NCBI GenBank assembly: GCA_951799445.1
Contig: OX637295.1
Coordinates: 9,300,001 to 9,364,000 of the forward strand
Reading direction: 5' to 3'
DNA length: 64,000 nucleotides
Source: Pseudisothecium myosuroides
Taxonomy: Eukaryota > Streptophyta > Bryopsida > Hypnales > Lembophyllaceae
Part shown: piece after piece, positions 47,422 to 59,818 of the stretch
Numbering within the stretch: position 1 is the stretch's first letter
Layout of the letters: every line of letters begins with the position of its first letter
The notes under the pieces: generated by a model
Database searches by the model: none
Seen by the model: the letters and a program-made list of their open reading frames with translations, nothing else
What the model was told of the DNA's origin: nothing
Made by a program: the position numbers and the translations under genes

Positions 47422-49490
47422 AGGGATTATTACATCAAGAATCTACAATATCTTCAAAACAAATTCAACAAAAATAATTAGAAAATAACATTCAAACGAA
47501 TAAAAATAGCAAAGGCCCAAGAAAATTCAATTAAATAATATATTTAATACCATCTCATCTAAAGAGTCATATCAATCTTTCACGGACCATTGTTTAAAAA
47601 TAGGAGTTTTGGAATTTTAGGCAATTTCCAATGATATTGAATTTTTTTCTACTTTTTTGAACTATTCACCAAGATGTAGGAATGTACTAGCTTTGGGGGT
47701 TTGTAATTTTTAGTTTATTTGGTGCTTGGGAGCAAAAGTTATGCCACACAATTTGAAAATAGCCAAGCATGTGCAACAACAACAAAAAAAGGACACAAAT
47801 ATGTTCTTAAAAAAAATAATCTCATACAATGTACTTTTGCCTATCTCAAAAGCTTTGATTCATATTCCATTTGAATTTGTGATATAGAAATTATAGAGCA
47901 TCTTGATTTGCAAGAAGGTTTTGAAAAACAAATGTATGAAATTGGTTTTTAAACAATTTTTAACTCAATTTTCATTGTTTTCAAAAAAAAAAGTTGCAAA
48001 GATTAATATTGTTTCTTTCAACTATCTCACCATTCTAATTGACATGTTTCAATTCCTTTTTAAATCTATAAAAAATATAGATTTACTCCATCATACTTCT
48101 ACTTCACAATTTTTAAGGATGAAATGAAAGTGCTTCATTTCTAAAAAAAATTATTGATTCTCAACTCAACTAAAACCATTGAGATTTTTAGCATAAGTCT
48201 CTCTAGTTCAAAATATTTAAGTTGAATCAATTCAAAGTTTGAAAATTTGGCATGGTAAGGTTCCAAAAAAATTACTTCACCTTAAACATTATTATTTGGC
48301 AATCTATGTGGTCAAAGTTTCTAAGATTTTTTGTATGGATTCTCATATAAATTTTATGCAAGATCCTACTATTTGATTTGCAAAAACAAACAATTATGTT
48401 CCCTCTTAGCTCTTTGCATTAGATTAATGGTTTACAAGTAGTTTTTGTTGAAAGATAGGCAAAGAACTTTAGGGAGTAAAACTAAACAATGCCTACACAA
48501 ATTTAGGGTCAAACAAATACATAAGTTACGAAATACCATAATCTTAGCCAAAATTCACAAACCACAAAATTTTACATGAAAATTATAAATTTGAATATAA
48601 CAAGAACAATGTCATTATCTACATTACCGTTTCAATAATACAAACAAAAAATGAATAATATCTTAGTAAAATGCAACAATTAATGATGAAAATCACATCC
48701 TACACTATAACAAAGAATCGCCTCCATCATGGGATTAAAACTAGAATCTTGACTCTTCAAAAAAATGTAATAATTAGAAAATGTACAGTAAATATAATAA
48801 TTATTTGGTAGGTGTCAATCAATCTAAACACAATTAAACAAGACTTCCAAGAGATATATAAGCAAGTGCAACGGATTTAAGAAAAGTTAAACCTCTCATT
48901 TCAAAATATGAACGGTGGTGTCACATTGAAGTCCCTTCAAAAAGATATCCACATTGAGTTTTCTACAATACTTATTACAAACCAATCTATGTATATGAGA
49001 AAATAAAATTTACAAAATGAATGTAATGCCATCAAGCTAGCTAGCTAACAATCCTTTCATTTCCTAAGGCAAAATAATAGGGTCCAACTTTAGAAATCTA
49101 AGTTAATATCTATTGGAATTATTGATTTGGTGAATGCGAAACATTAAAACTCCCAAAACAAGAAGAAAAGCAATTTTAAACATGATCAATCCCACAATTA
49201 AATCCAAATAAGATTTTTATTTGAATTAATAACTAGTCAAGTTTGCTCATTTTTCCAAGAACTATTTGCATTGTCAAGAATATTGTAAACAAAAGAAAAG
49301 AACATTTCATTCATTTTCAAGAGGAAATTAAAAAAATATTTTGTAATTACACATTTGAAATATTAAAATTTGGTGCAATTCCAGACATACAAATTAAGAA
49401 GTCCAAATTTTAGAAATAATTTATAATTAGTTGGAATAGTCTATTGTTGCTTGCCTGGGTGCTAGCTAGCCTTCATACTCGTCTGTGGCT
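47422..49490. other. 5' flank of the receptor gene, AT-rich
   Basis: No gene is supported. The receptor's promoter must lie in its left part (about 47422-48400), but I see no distinctive element; open frames at 47306-47488 and 47903-48127 are AT-driven. Confidence 0.5.
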
Positions 49491-49499
49491 ACATTGAAA

Positions 49500-49745
49500 T
49501 GCTGGGGATCCGCGCTGTTCAAATGCTTGGCCAGATTGCAGGACTTCACAGGCTGAGTCGCACGTCAGTACCGTCAGTGAGGAAAAAGCTTGGTCACAGT
49601 CTTTCCAGTTGGCCATGGCTGGACCACCCCTCTTTTGTTGGGAACAGAAGAGCTCCAAGAAAAATCCCGGTGGGGAAATGAAGGAACTTAGTGCTTACCA
49701 CCGGTCTCGTTTCCGGCACGTAATAGTACAAGTGTTGGCTGAACC
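49500..49745. repeat. Duplicated block A (copy 1)
   Basis: About 245 bp match 52405-52665 in the same orientation; shared stretches include ACCGTCAGTGAGGAAAA, AAGAGCTCCAAGAAA and CAAGTGTTGG(C/T)TGAACC. GC content is higher than the flanks. A 117-codon minus-strand frame (49594-49947) crosses it but is not conserved in the second copy, so coding is doubtful. Confidence 0.7.
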
Positions 49746-50059
49746 CGAAGCAACAAGAAGAGGTTCCCCAATCGACGTTCACCGATCTACACCGCTCAGA
49801 TCTGCCATTTCGGTCGTTAGTCAGAAAGTCCAGCGATGAAATGAAATAGGAGAGAAGCAGCCAACAGGCTCCCGCAAATTCTCGAAACACAACCAACCAT
49901 ACTCTGGATGTCGCTTGGAACGAAATGACGGAATCAAACACGGACACAAACTTGACACCGAACTCCCGACATCCCAGATCTCAAGATCCCATCCCCAAAA
50001 ATCCAACTTTGTGGTATCCTACAGAAATAGAGGTGAGGGAAGTGAAGCTACTTCAATGA

Positions 50060-50340
50060 CCGAGGACACAACCCCAAGAACGTGAACTTACAGAGCTAGA
50101 GTACGTTCCCAGATGCCGACTGAGGTAGCCACGACGATGAGTTTGCAGGAAAGTGAGAGCGTCAACATGCACGTGGAGATGTTTGGACGCTGTAGCTCTG
50201 GAGGTGCAGAAGCTCGATGAAGATTTCGAAGCGAAAAACACCCAGAATGAGAAGAGAAGGATAAACTGCAGAGTTCGACGAAGGGACGGGCGCCATAGCC
50301 AGTGTGAAGGAGTCAAGGACTGGGGTGGGGAACTATAGCT
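50060..50340. repeat. Duplicated block B (copy 1), first-exon-like
   Basis: It matches 52020-52300, same orientation. On the minus strand both copies begin CTATGGCG (an ATG in plant context) followed by a Ser/Leu-rich frame, and both end at a donor-like TGTAAGTTCAC. They look like two copies of a promoter-proximal exon; the frame is disrupted between copies. Confidence 0.65.
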
Positions 50341-50803
50341 GTGGCAATAATGATAGTCTGTATAGATATTGAACATATGTTAGCGCGTGCTCTAAGAACA
50401 CCAGATCTTGACATTGGCCATCTAGGTCCCAGCTTCTCCTGCGATAGCACAGGACCGATACCACCGACATTAACAACAGTCTACCATCTCACTCTTCCCC
50501 AACCAGACAGCATCGATGACTCGCCTAGACACACATACCAGTAAATACAAAAAGCAACACCGAACTCACATACAACACAACCTCAAACTTTAATCACAAG
50601 CTAAAACATACTAACATGTGCTACCTAGGCCACATGTTCTCCCTTCAGGACCAATACCAACACTACAAACACCATGACTTTCCCAAGCAAGCACGCACAC
50701 ACAAACACACACACAAATTAACTTAAAGACAAAACGACTACGATAATTTGGTGAAGAGTGATGCAGCTAAATACCCCAAAAATGATGCGATAAAAGGTGG
50801 TAC

Positions 50804-51313
50804 CTTGATAAGGAGGTTCAGAAGCGTATCACAGGCATCGACTATTGAGGCACGCACTTCCGGTCCTCCTGTTTCTGTCGTTACAAAGTGAACAATCTGC
50901 GGCGAAGGTTCAGTAAAATTCAGAGAAATCCAAAGTTCGAAACAGCTACAATAAGCCTTTACACGAATCTAAAGAAACCTACAGATATCGTTAACTGGAG
51001 TGGATTCATTGCAGGACGATAAAGATGCCAATGAGGGAATGGAAGACCGAGAAACACGAAAACATCTCCAGCGGAATAACTCAAAATTAGAGATAAAGTT
51101 CATCCCCTACGCTTATGAGCGCAAAAATGTGACCCGCACCCCAGTAAATAAGCATTTCAAAAGGAAACATGACTTCATTACATAAAGCAAGTGATTGCAA
51201 ATACGAAACTGACCTGCTTGTGACCTCCGCTGTAAACAAGTGGTTTGCAACCATCAAGCTCTGTGGTAATCTGTAATAAGGCTGGTAACATGAAGCAGAC
51301 TGCTTCCGATGTC
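50804..51313 (-). CDS. Two exons of an unidentified gene, helical-repeat-like (partial)
   Basis: Exon 51313-51214 (acceptor TTGCAG, donor GTCAGT) and exon 50896-50804 (acceptor CGCCGCAG, donor GTACCA) join in frame into a 64-residue segment with TSEAVCFMLPALLQITTELD and IVHFVTTETGGPEVRASIVD. Codon use is clearly coding and the amphipathic helices suggest an armadillo/HEAT-like fold; a neurochondrin-type protein is one possibility, from memory only. Preceding and following exons were not fixed; a candidate next exon begins near 50444 (acceptor ATCGCAG). It could be a gene fragment moved with the A/B blocks rather than a working gene. Confidence 0.45.
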
Positions 51314-51590
51314 CTGCAATTGAAACGGATAATTGAAGCTCAATAAAAACAAGTTTCTAATCACTCACTCACTCTCACTCACTCCAAGCTCCAGTCACTA
51401 TAACCGCCATATATTCTGCATACTCACGAAAACCTCAAAAAAGAACCGGCAGCCTCACAACACTCCACATTCCAAACACACACACATGAACCTTCCAAGC
51501 AATTAACTACAGAGACTCAGTCAACACGCCTTCCCGTCACCTGAACCGTGAGCTTCAAACTTCAAAGTCCGCCATAGCTCACCTTAACCA

Positions 51591-51617
51591 CTCTCTCTCT
51601 CTCTCTCTCTCTCTCTC
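51591..51617. repeat. (CT)n microsatellite
   Basis: An uninterrupted (CT) run of about 27 bp within a pyrimidine-rich stretch; common in plant 5' leaders and promoters. No start codon can be tied to it with confidence. Confidence 0.9.
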
Positions 51618-52019
51618 ACTAAAGTAAAGGCCAAAGTAGAGCCTCTTGTCTGAAGCATTTCCGGCGACTCTCTAACGATTCCTAGCAACTCCAGCGCAGG
51701 AGCTTCGCGGCTATGGCGAACTGGGCTATGGCTTCTGCCACCAACCCCTGCACGACACTCATCGTGGTTTCATCCACGTCTCTTCGTCGCGTCTGACATC
51801 CAGACAACTGAAGTTACCATCCCTGACATTACCATCCGACCCAATGGCAACTGAGTGGCTCTTAAGGCCGTACTTATTAGTTTTGGTGTACAGGTCGGGT
51901 ATGGGTATGGGAAACGTATTTGGTACCCTAAACATGGCTACGTACTTTAAATGTGATTGCAGGGTGGACTGTGGACTGCGGTATCGTACAAAAAAACTGG
52001 CGAGAAAGAGAAGCTTTGC

Positions 52020-52300
52020 AATGAACCAAGACACAACCCGAGGAGTGTGAACTTACAGCTAGTGCTAAAGTAAGTTCCCAGGTGCCGACTGCGGTAGCAA
52101 CGATGCAGGAGAGTTTGCAGGAAGGGTGAGAGCGTGAATTTGCACGTGGAATTGTTCGGAAGATTTGGCTTCGGAGGTGCCAAAGCTTGACGAAGATCTC
52201 GAAGGCAGAAGCATTCAGAGCGGGAAGAGAAGAAGAATTGCAGAGTTCGGCAATGGAGAGAACGCCATAGCGAGCGTGAAGCAGCCAGGGACTTGGTAAG
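52020..52300. repeat. Duplicated block B (copy 2), first-exon-like
   Basis: Second copy of block B. The minus-strand frame from the equivalent ATG ends after 17 codons, while a neighbouring frame stays open over 144 codons (51928-52362), which suggests frame-shifting changes in at least one copy. Confidence 0.65.
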
Positions 52301-52404
52301 GTAGCCTGTACGAGGGAGTGTGGGGCCTGCTTGCGTGCACAGGCCGGCAGCCTTCCCCCCACGTGAAGAATAGTATTCTAAGGGGACTTTGTGAGGACGA
52401 TGCC

Positions 52405-52665
52405 CCAGGATCCGTGCCTTTGAATTGCGTGGCCAGATTTCAGATTTCTGGGTCGCCCGTCAGTACAGTACCGTGATACCGTCAGTGAGGAAAAGCTTGG
52501 TCGAAGTCGGTCTTTGGCCATGATGGCTGGGCCACCCCCTCTCCAGCTGGGGACCAAAAGAGCTCCAAGAAAGTTTCCAATTGGAGCCAGGAAAGCAGGA
52601 TCTTTCAGTATTTACCACCAGTCTCGCTTCCTGCACGTCATGTTACAAGTGTTGGTTGAACCTAA
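52405..52665. repeat. Duplicated block A (copy 2)
   Basis: Second copy of block A. The order in the window is A-B-exons-B-A with all copies in the same direction, so this is not a simple tandem or inverted duplication. An AGGTAG-family MITE begins within 10 bp of its right edge. Confidence 0.65.
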
Positions 52666-52674
52666 GTGCTGATA

Positions 52675-53085
52675 AGGTAGTACGCCCTAAAAGCAACCAT
52701 TTAAGGGCTGGTCTGCCTTTTTCACAGGTCTCCATGAATAGAAATATTGTTGGATCATTTTTCAGAGGAAGAAAAATTGATGCATAGCGTAACATAAGTG
52801 GTTTCATATTTTTTGAATCATTTTTGAATTACTTAGGAATTTTCAAAAAAGAAACTGTTGTTGGCACCTATTTGTGACCCTAGGTCTTCTAAAATCCGAC
52901 CACTTGCAACTTCTAAAGTGATTTGAGAAAATGAAGGCCAATGACTGGTTCTTGCAATAAATAATGTTTTTCTCTTGATTCTCTCAATGGCTTGAGAGGT
53001 CCATTTAAGGACCACCTAATGTCCATTTCAGACCTAAATATAGGGTCAATTTGAAGAAGTTGCTCACTTTTAGAGTAGACTACGT
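52675..53085. mobile_element. TA-flanked MITE, AGGTAG family, copy 4
   Basis: Left end AGGTAGTACGCC, right end (reverse complement) ACGTAGTCTAC, TA on both sides, 411 bp. The interior is about 90% similar to copy 5 and more distant from copies 2 and 3, with the shared core CTATTTGTGACCCTAGGTCT. Confidence 0.72.
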
Positions 53086-53789
53086 TAATCGTCAAATTCC
53101 AACGTAGTATACTAGTGTGCCTTGGGCTATTGCCACAATATAATAAAATAAAAATAAAAGTAATTTTTTAATTTTTTTAATTCATAAAAACTTCGAAATT
53201 GAATGTCTCTTTTGCTGTGAGTCGGGACGCCTCAAAACAAAGTCCCTACACCTTTCCTAGTGGAGAGCTTTCCAACAGTACCAAGAACGTGAACAGAACA
53301 AAACAAAACAAACCGTTTGATTGAATGTATGGATAGTCCCTACTCTCGAATATTAGTAGAGCTACAATTTTGCGCTACTATGCACAACTGTGGATGATTT
53401 GACTTTAGAAATCAAAGATACTGAATTCAAGAATTTTTTTTAAACTCTTGTACTTAATTAATGAATTTGTGATTCAAAAAAGTGTCGGAAAGTCAAAGAG
53501 TCAAAGAGTGAAATATAATTGTGTCCAATATTGTATCCAACTCAAGACAATTTTCAAAGAATGAAAAGCATATTAGTACTTTGTGTCTGTTATGTTCAAA
53601 TTCAAAAATGTTACAAATTTTGGTCCTTGGTTTCGATTCAATTCCCAAATAGTTGACCACCAAGACATCAACAAGTCACATTTTAAATATTCAAAGTTTG
53701 TGCCACAAACTAAGATTTTTTTATTATTATTATGTAAATCTAAGAATCTTCTAAAGATTACACATTGTCTACCAAATATATGAAACTAA

Positions 53790-54188
53790 GAGCATCGCCA
53801 CCCATTCTCCTGAAACAGGGCTCGGGAAATGGATTGGCCTGTGGGCAGTAACTCCCAAGTTGCTTCCGTCTCCCATTCATTCATGAGGAAGTGAACACGC
53901 AAAAACAAAACAAACCCATGCATTAATGACTTGACATAATCAAGAGCCAATCAAAATGCTAATTGCTTAAAAAAAAATTAAGAAATGGCCCACAAACCAA
54001 CAAAGGAACAAGATCTAGCATGAGGCAACTTGCATGGTGGGGATTCTCTCCTACCGTTTGGAGAGAGAAAGTTGTGCCATGATCAGGCTCTTTTTGTCCT
54101 TTTCCGAGTCCGTGGTGGACTAGTTTTTCTTCACCGGCCACATCCAAGCCCAGGCCGTGGAGCTTCCCAATAAATGGGTGCAATGCTC
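53790..54188. mobile_element. PIF/Harbinger-like MITE
   Basis: Ends GAGCATCGCCACCCATT / AATGGGTGCAATGCTC with TAA on both sides (53787-53789; 54189-54191), 399 bp. The 74-codon frame inside (53959-54183, minus) is element sequence, not a gene. It shares TIR and internal CCGTTTGGAGA-like sequence with the element at 55411. Confidence 0.8.
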
Positions 54189-54191
54189 TAA

Positions 54192-55408
54192 GAAGTAGAG
54201 ATCTTTGGCTCCAATGCTTGGAACAAATTATTTGGAGTTCTTATGACAACAAAGACAAGCAACCATGCTTTCCCCTTTCAAATGCAGGAAGAACTATCTA
54301 GAGCAAATTTAGATGAAGAATGTGAGACTGACATTCTTCAAAAACAATTTGATTACTATTGGGAGAGCAATGAACAACTCCATAACAATGGAACAAATCC
54401 ATCAAAATTTAGAATGGTTGTCACTTTCCATATCCACAAAAGAGAGGCTAAAAAGTAAATAAGAACCCACAATAGCATTCACCACATCCTGGAGAACAAC
54501 AATCTGTCAAATTTTCTTGCCGCTAAATTCAAGAAGAATCTCCACTAATAGTCTTCGGAGACACTTGCTAACAACCTCCCCAACCTAGTCTGGAGCATTG
54601 CAAAATGTTAACACCTTAACAAAGCTCATATCCTTCACAAGTACATGAGATTTCAGACAGCCTAACTTATAGTTGTGAACCATCAGCTAATTTGCAATTC
54701 TTGTTTGACGCTGGAAATTAGCATGGAGTTCACCCATAACTACACTAACATATGGTGGACACAAGCGGGCTACTAGGAGCTGCATTCCAGAACATTTGTC
54801 ATAACCAACCATATAGTAACACACACCACCATGTCTCTAAAAATGCTAAGCATGTCTGTATTTCCATGCTTTCACTTCAAATGACATCTCTGCTGGGGCT
54901 GTGATGCCGGATTTTGTATGTTGACCTGGCTTCATAGGGCCTACACCTGAAGGAGTCCCTCAAAACATTCACACACTGAAGAGCCTAGAATTAGTTTAGG
55001 ACCTGCGTGCATGTAACAATCCACCTAAATGACAACGAGAAACCTCTGATTTTCACCCCTTCCAACCCAAAAAATACCTCACTTGTGCAAACCTTGAGAA
55101 TGTATAAACGGTTGTTGAGTCAAACTGATCTTATTCCATTTAGTGTAATCCCTAATGTAATGTCACCATGCAAGGTGTCAAGCAGTGTTGAAATTGTTGC
55201 CATTCAGTGACTTCTAATATATGGATGCTACAAAATTGGTCCATAACTTTTTTGAGTTCAAAATGATGTATGATACACTAAAGAGTATGAAGAGTATAAG
55301 GTAAACTATCCCATTATGGACATAATGAGAGCAAACCCATTGTGGGCAAAATTTTAATGGTGGTGTACATTCAATTTACACCACAATGGTTTTGATATAT
55401 GATACACT
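54192..55408. other. Intergenic DNA, no recognised gene
   Basis: An open frame at 54243-54458 (+, 71 codons, acidic and Asn-rich) has plausible composition but no recognisable domain or splice context. Nothing else is supported. Confidence 0.4.
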
Positions 55409-55410
55409 AA

Positions 55411-55816
55411 GAGCATCGCCACCCATTCACGGCCAAGCTCTCGGCCGGGGGTTTGGGCGGGGCCGGGAGGAAAAAATGAGCCACCCATTCACGGGAAAGC
55501 TCCAAAAAGAGACCGGTCACGGGAAATTTCCTTCTCCAAACGGTAGGAGAGCGTCCCCGCCACCCGACCCGCCTTGCATTGACTTTGCAAGATCTTGTCG
55601 GATTTCTCGATTTTGGGGCTATTTCTTATACTTTTTTAATAAACCCACATGTTGATTGGTTCTTTACAATGACGAAGCATTAATGTTTGTAATTGACTCC
55701 CTTTGCCATGTCTTCTTTCCCGTAAATGGGTGGCGGATGGAAGCGGCCTGGCTTCTTCCGTGCCCAGGCTACCCCATTCCCCGAGCCGTTTTGGCCGTGA
55801 ATGGGTGGCGATGCTC
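55411..55816. mobile_element. PIF/Harbinger-like MITE, best-preserved copy
   Basis: Ends GAGCATCGCCACCCATTCAC / GTGAATGGGTGGCGATGCTC are perfect inverted repeats, continuing for 26 bp, with TAA on both sides (55408-55410; 55817-55819). The unit is 406 bp. Perfect ends suggest the most recent insertion of the three related elements. Confidence 0.88.
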
Positions 55817-55959
55817 TAAAGAGTATAAGTTCTTAGTTTGAACAAGAAACTAATAATGCAGGATAACCAGAACATGCTTGATGCAAAGTTAAGGTAATAA
55901 GACTTGTTTATCTGTGAGAATAATGTCATCTTCATTTAGTGCCATGATGGTGCTAATTA

Positions 55960-57045
55960 GTGTTTTTTTTAGTGGCTAAAAATCGCCAAAATTCACCCAT
56001 CATCAATGTACTTCGATTTTACTATAGGAATTAAAGGGTTAAAAATTGTATTTTTTCGCCTAATTTCACCATCCACTACATTGTATTTAGCCATCTGGCC
56101 TCATGCCAAAAACTCACATCGCCATTGAACTCGATAAGCACTTGTCTATAATCGCCTATACTACTCTCATCATGCCCATATATTCCAAGCAAGGTCGCCA
56201 AATCTTATGCATTGGATTACATCTCATCGCCTACTCCCTAATTTGTACTTTAATATCTAATACCCTATAGTTCTCTCCGCAATGCACTTGCGTGTCTTTC
56301 ATACAAATAAACTAAGAGCCAAGACCTCTATCAAGGTTGGATGCCCATTGCGATGATTTTGAAAGTTTCATTATTTTATAGCCATTGTTACAATCCACTT
56401 TGAATGAAGGATATTTTAGTTTATTTGGATATTGAACTTTGAAATCCAAGTTTATTTGGCCCTTGTACAAATTATAGATCAATTCAAAACAAAGTGGGAG
56501 ACTATAGGATCCAATTTCTTTTTTAATAGTATAATTCTTGAACAATGTAGGCATTTGGTAGTTAGAAAGTTCTTCTTTTAAATGATAATTGAACTCTCAA
56601 GTTATCGTACAATTTTACAATCTTATTTGTAAATGATGGTCTTAGATTTGCTACTAAAAGATAAAATGGTCATTGGTAGGTGTTGCTATATTTATGATTT
56701 GCACTCATTCACTAATTTGATGCTCTAGCATTCCTTGTCACCTCTATAGTCACTACTTTTCTTTACACCGTCACCAAACTTCAATAATTCAAAACATGTA
56801 GAAGCCAAAAATTAACTTGAAAATTTTCAGTTCTTAGAAATATACATCTACTTTGAAGACAAATATGTCGCCTCTTTGCTTTCCTCATCAAAATCTATGT
56901 TCTAGCCAGAATTCACTAATGTTCATCTGTTTAGCGAAATTACTTTCTCCCAAGGATGGATAGGAGTAGCCACTTCATTGAAAGTTTACTCAAAATTATC
57001 GCCACTACTTAGAAAAAACTAAATCACTAAAAAAAACGTTGGTGC
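55960..57045. repeat. Possible degenerate TIR element with TCGCC motifs
   Basis: The left side has GTGTTTTTTTTAGTGGC and the right side (reverse complement) ACGTTTTTTTTAGTGATT; the motif (A/G)TCGCC(T/A) recurs many times between them. Ends do not match well and no target duplication is clear, so this is only a candidate. Confidence 0.3.
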
Positions 57046-58876
57046 TGATATAAACTAACAAGGACTGGGGCACTGAAAACCATGTCATTTGTGCTGCCTC
57101 TCTGCATTAGCTTTCCATCCACCTGAACATCCAAACAATTCAAACTTCAAGAACTAATCCCAATTGAGAGACCTCTCACTTAAACCTTGATCACTCCACA
57201 AAGGCCCTTCACAGAAATCAACAGTACATACTGAAGATTATTCAAAACACAGTTGAGAGCACTTCATCACTCAATGAACCAATCAAGTTCATATATTAGA
57301 AAGTTGAGGTAATCCAAACATATTAAAAAGGACCTCAAGCCAAAACTCCAAACCAATGAGATTTGGCACCTGCTTTACAGGAACCTGCTTTAAAGAAAAA
57401 GATCGGACAGTAATTAGGAGGCAAACATAGTGCTGACCGGTATGAAGCCATTGACCTAGATCAAAGCCCGAAACAGAGACCATGGAGCCCAATGGGGTTT
57501 TTTCTGGCGATTTATTGCCAGATTGTTAGTGCTGTAAGCCACTGCGCTTGGCTCCCTCCCAAAATTCACCTATGGTGGGAGGGCACGCAAGGCTTTACTG
57601 TAGAGCTACAGTTCAAAAAAAAACCCGCTGATGGAACCCAACTTGCACCTATTTGCATTGAGAGATAATTTAACAGCATGATACTACTTTCACTCAGTCT
57701 TCTTGGTGAGACCATGAGAGCTGTGTTAGGACAAAACTAATCCACTTGCAAGTATTGCTGGGCTCAAAGCTACATGCTAAGTGAAAATGAAAAGTGAAAA
57801 TGAAAAGTCTGAAGTGAGAAGAATGTGCTGGGAGCAGGAGACCGGAGCATATGTCCAAAATTACTACTCAGTGTGAAATTGTCATACTCTTTCACTAATG
57901 TCCACAGAAGCCCTGTTTCCTGCAAATACAGACCCCCCACGTGAAGACTTCAAGGTCTTGAACCTCCACCCCATAGAAAAATTCCTAATAATGTTTATAC
58001 CATTTGGATACAGGAAAGCAAATTCACATGGAAGCGAACACATAACCGGTTGTTGACTTTTCAACGCTAATGTGGCACCGTCCCATAGGCTATTTGTTAC
58101 CATTGCCATTCCAAGTTGCAACTCATAACCTTCTTTCCTTTCTACTTGCTTCCTACACTCTTGAATCATGAAAATCAAAGGTTGAGATTGAAAAATGAAC
58201 AACCGGTTATGTCCGATAACCAATTCGCCGCTAGCGCGGCTCATCGGTTATCTAATACATAATCAAATTCATGAGTATCATACTTACTAGGAGAGGATAA
58301 CAACCTTGGCGACAGCTTGTAACTCTCTTGCAGGCAGTGCCAACGCATAACCTGCCAGTAAATGTGGCAGGGCTCATACGCAATGGTCACAGGGCTCATC
58401 TATTTTGTAGACAGCCTAGTGTAGCCATCTACTGCAGGGACTCATTTTGGCCTGTACTTAAAACCATCACTCTTCAATAAAGAAGATTTGGGGACATACT
58501 GGGTGTGAATGTAGCGCTGGTCAAAGTTTCAAGTGGTAGGAAAGGGATGACTTACTGGGCACAATAGAAACTCCCACTCTTTGAGTAGGGCCATAGTAGA
58601 AAATTTTGGCAAAGAACAATAAGATCTCAACATTATGTTAATCTGAGCTAGATATTGTAGCCAGGATATGAGAGAAGTGACCATAGTGGATGGAATTTTT
58701 GCCAATTCTAACTATTCAAAACAAATCCATACTTCACTAAAAATTCATGAATCAAATTCCATTCCTTATCAGTTTCATTGCCTTCGCTAGAAAAATGCTT
58801 CATCGCTTGTTGAAGCAACACTATGAAGTCAGATCACTCATCACTGAGTCATATTAGATATTCTAACCTTATCGCT
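57046..58876. other. Intergenic DNA with one 120-codon open frame
   Basis: The minus-strand frame at 57882-58244 has mixed composition but no recognised domain, and it overlaps an inverted repeat (ACATAACCGGTTGTT at 58040, its complement ending 58212) followed by a small GATAACC...GGTTATC hairpin. I regard it as probable repeat sequence. Confidence 0.4.
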
Positions 58877-59760
58877 GTACAATACCCTCCAAAAACTCTT
58901 GCAACCCCACTTTTGCGGCCCTTCAAATTTTCCTCTTTACTTCCATTTTAAGAATTTTTCTCAAAACTATCCTATTCAATTTATTATTTTATGCAATCTT
59001 GATCAACACACCAAATTTCAATTTCAAAAAACAAAAATTCCATTTTTGGTAAATTGTTTTTGTGTGTTTTTCAATGTGTTACATAATTATTGATTGAAAA
59101 ATATTGGTGATGAATTTTTTAAATTTTATTGTGGAAACATTTAGGAAACATCAATGTGCACATCTCACTTTGAGTAAAAAGCTGCAATACCAAGGAAACA
59201 TTTTACACGACAGAGAATTCAATATCAAGGGGCTGCCTTCTCAAAAATTTGTACAACAAATTTCTTTAAATTATAATTAGGTTTGGGAAACCAATTGCAC
59301 CATCATGCTCAAAGGTACAAAAGAAGTCAAAATACAAGGGTCAATTAATAAAATATAATTACAATTTAGAAATATCTATTTAATAAAATTTGAAAAGGCA
59401 ATCCTTTGACATTGAATTCTCTATAGTGTAAAATTTTTCCTTGGTAATGCAACTTTTTACTCAAAGTGAGATGTGCACATTGATATTTCTTAAACGTTTC
59501 CACGATAAAATTAAAAAAAATTCATCACTAATATTTGTCAATCAATAATTATGTAACACATTGAAAAACACACAAAAACAATTTACCAAAATGGAATTTT
59601 TGTTTTTTGAAATTGAAATTTGGTGTGTCGATCAAGATTGCATAAAATAATAAATTGAATAGGATAGTTTTGAGAAAAAAAATCTTAAAATGAAATTAAA
59701 GAGGAAAAATTCGAAGGGTCGCAAAAATGGGGTTGCAAGAGTTTTTAGAGGGTAATGTAC
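58877..59760. mobile_element. Foldback element with 360-bp arms
   Basis: The left arm (58877-59235) and right arm (59398-59760) are inverted copies, about 90% identical by eye, around a loop of about 160 bp. Outer ends begin GTACAATACCCTCCAAAAAC and GTACATTACCCTCTAAAAAC. TGTACA occurs at both borders and may be a target duplication. A transcript across it would form a long hairpin. No coding frame. Confidence 0.82.
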
Positions 59761-59818
59761 ATAGAGACACTCAAACAGTTAATGCCCAGCTCTCATACCA
59801 GAGACATGATCCATAGCC

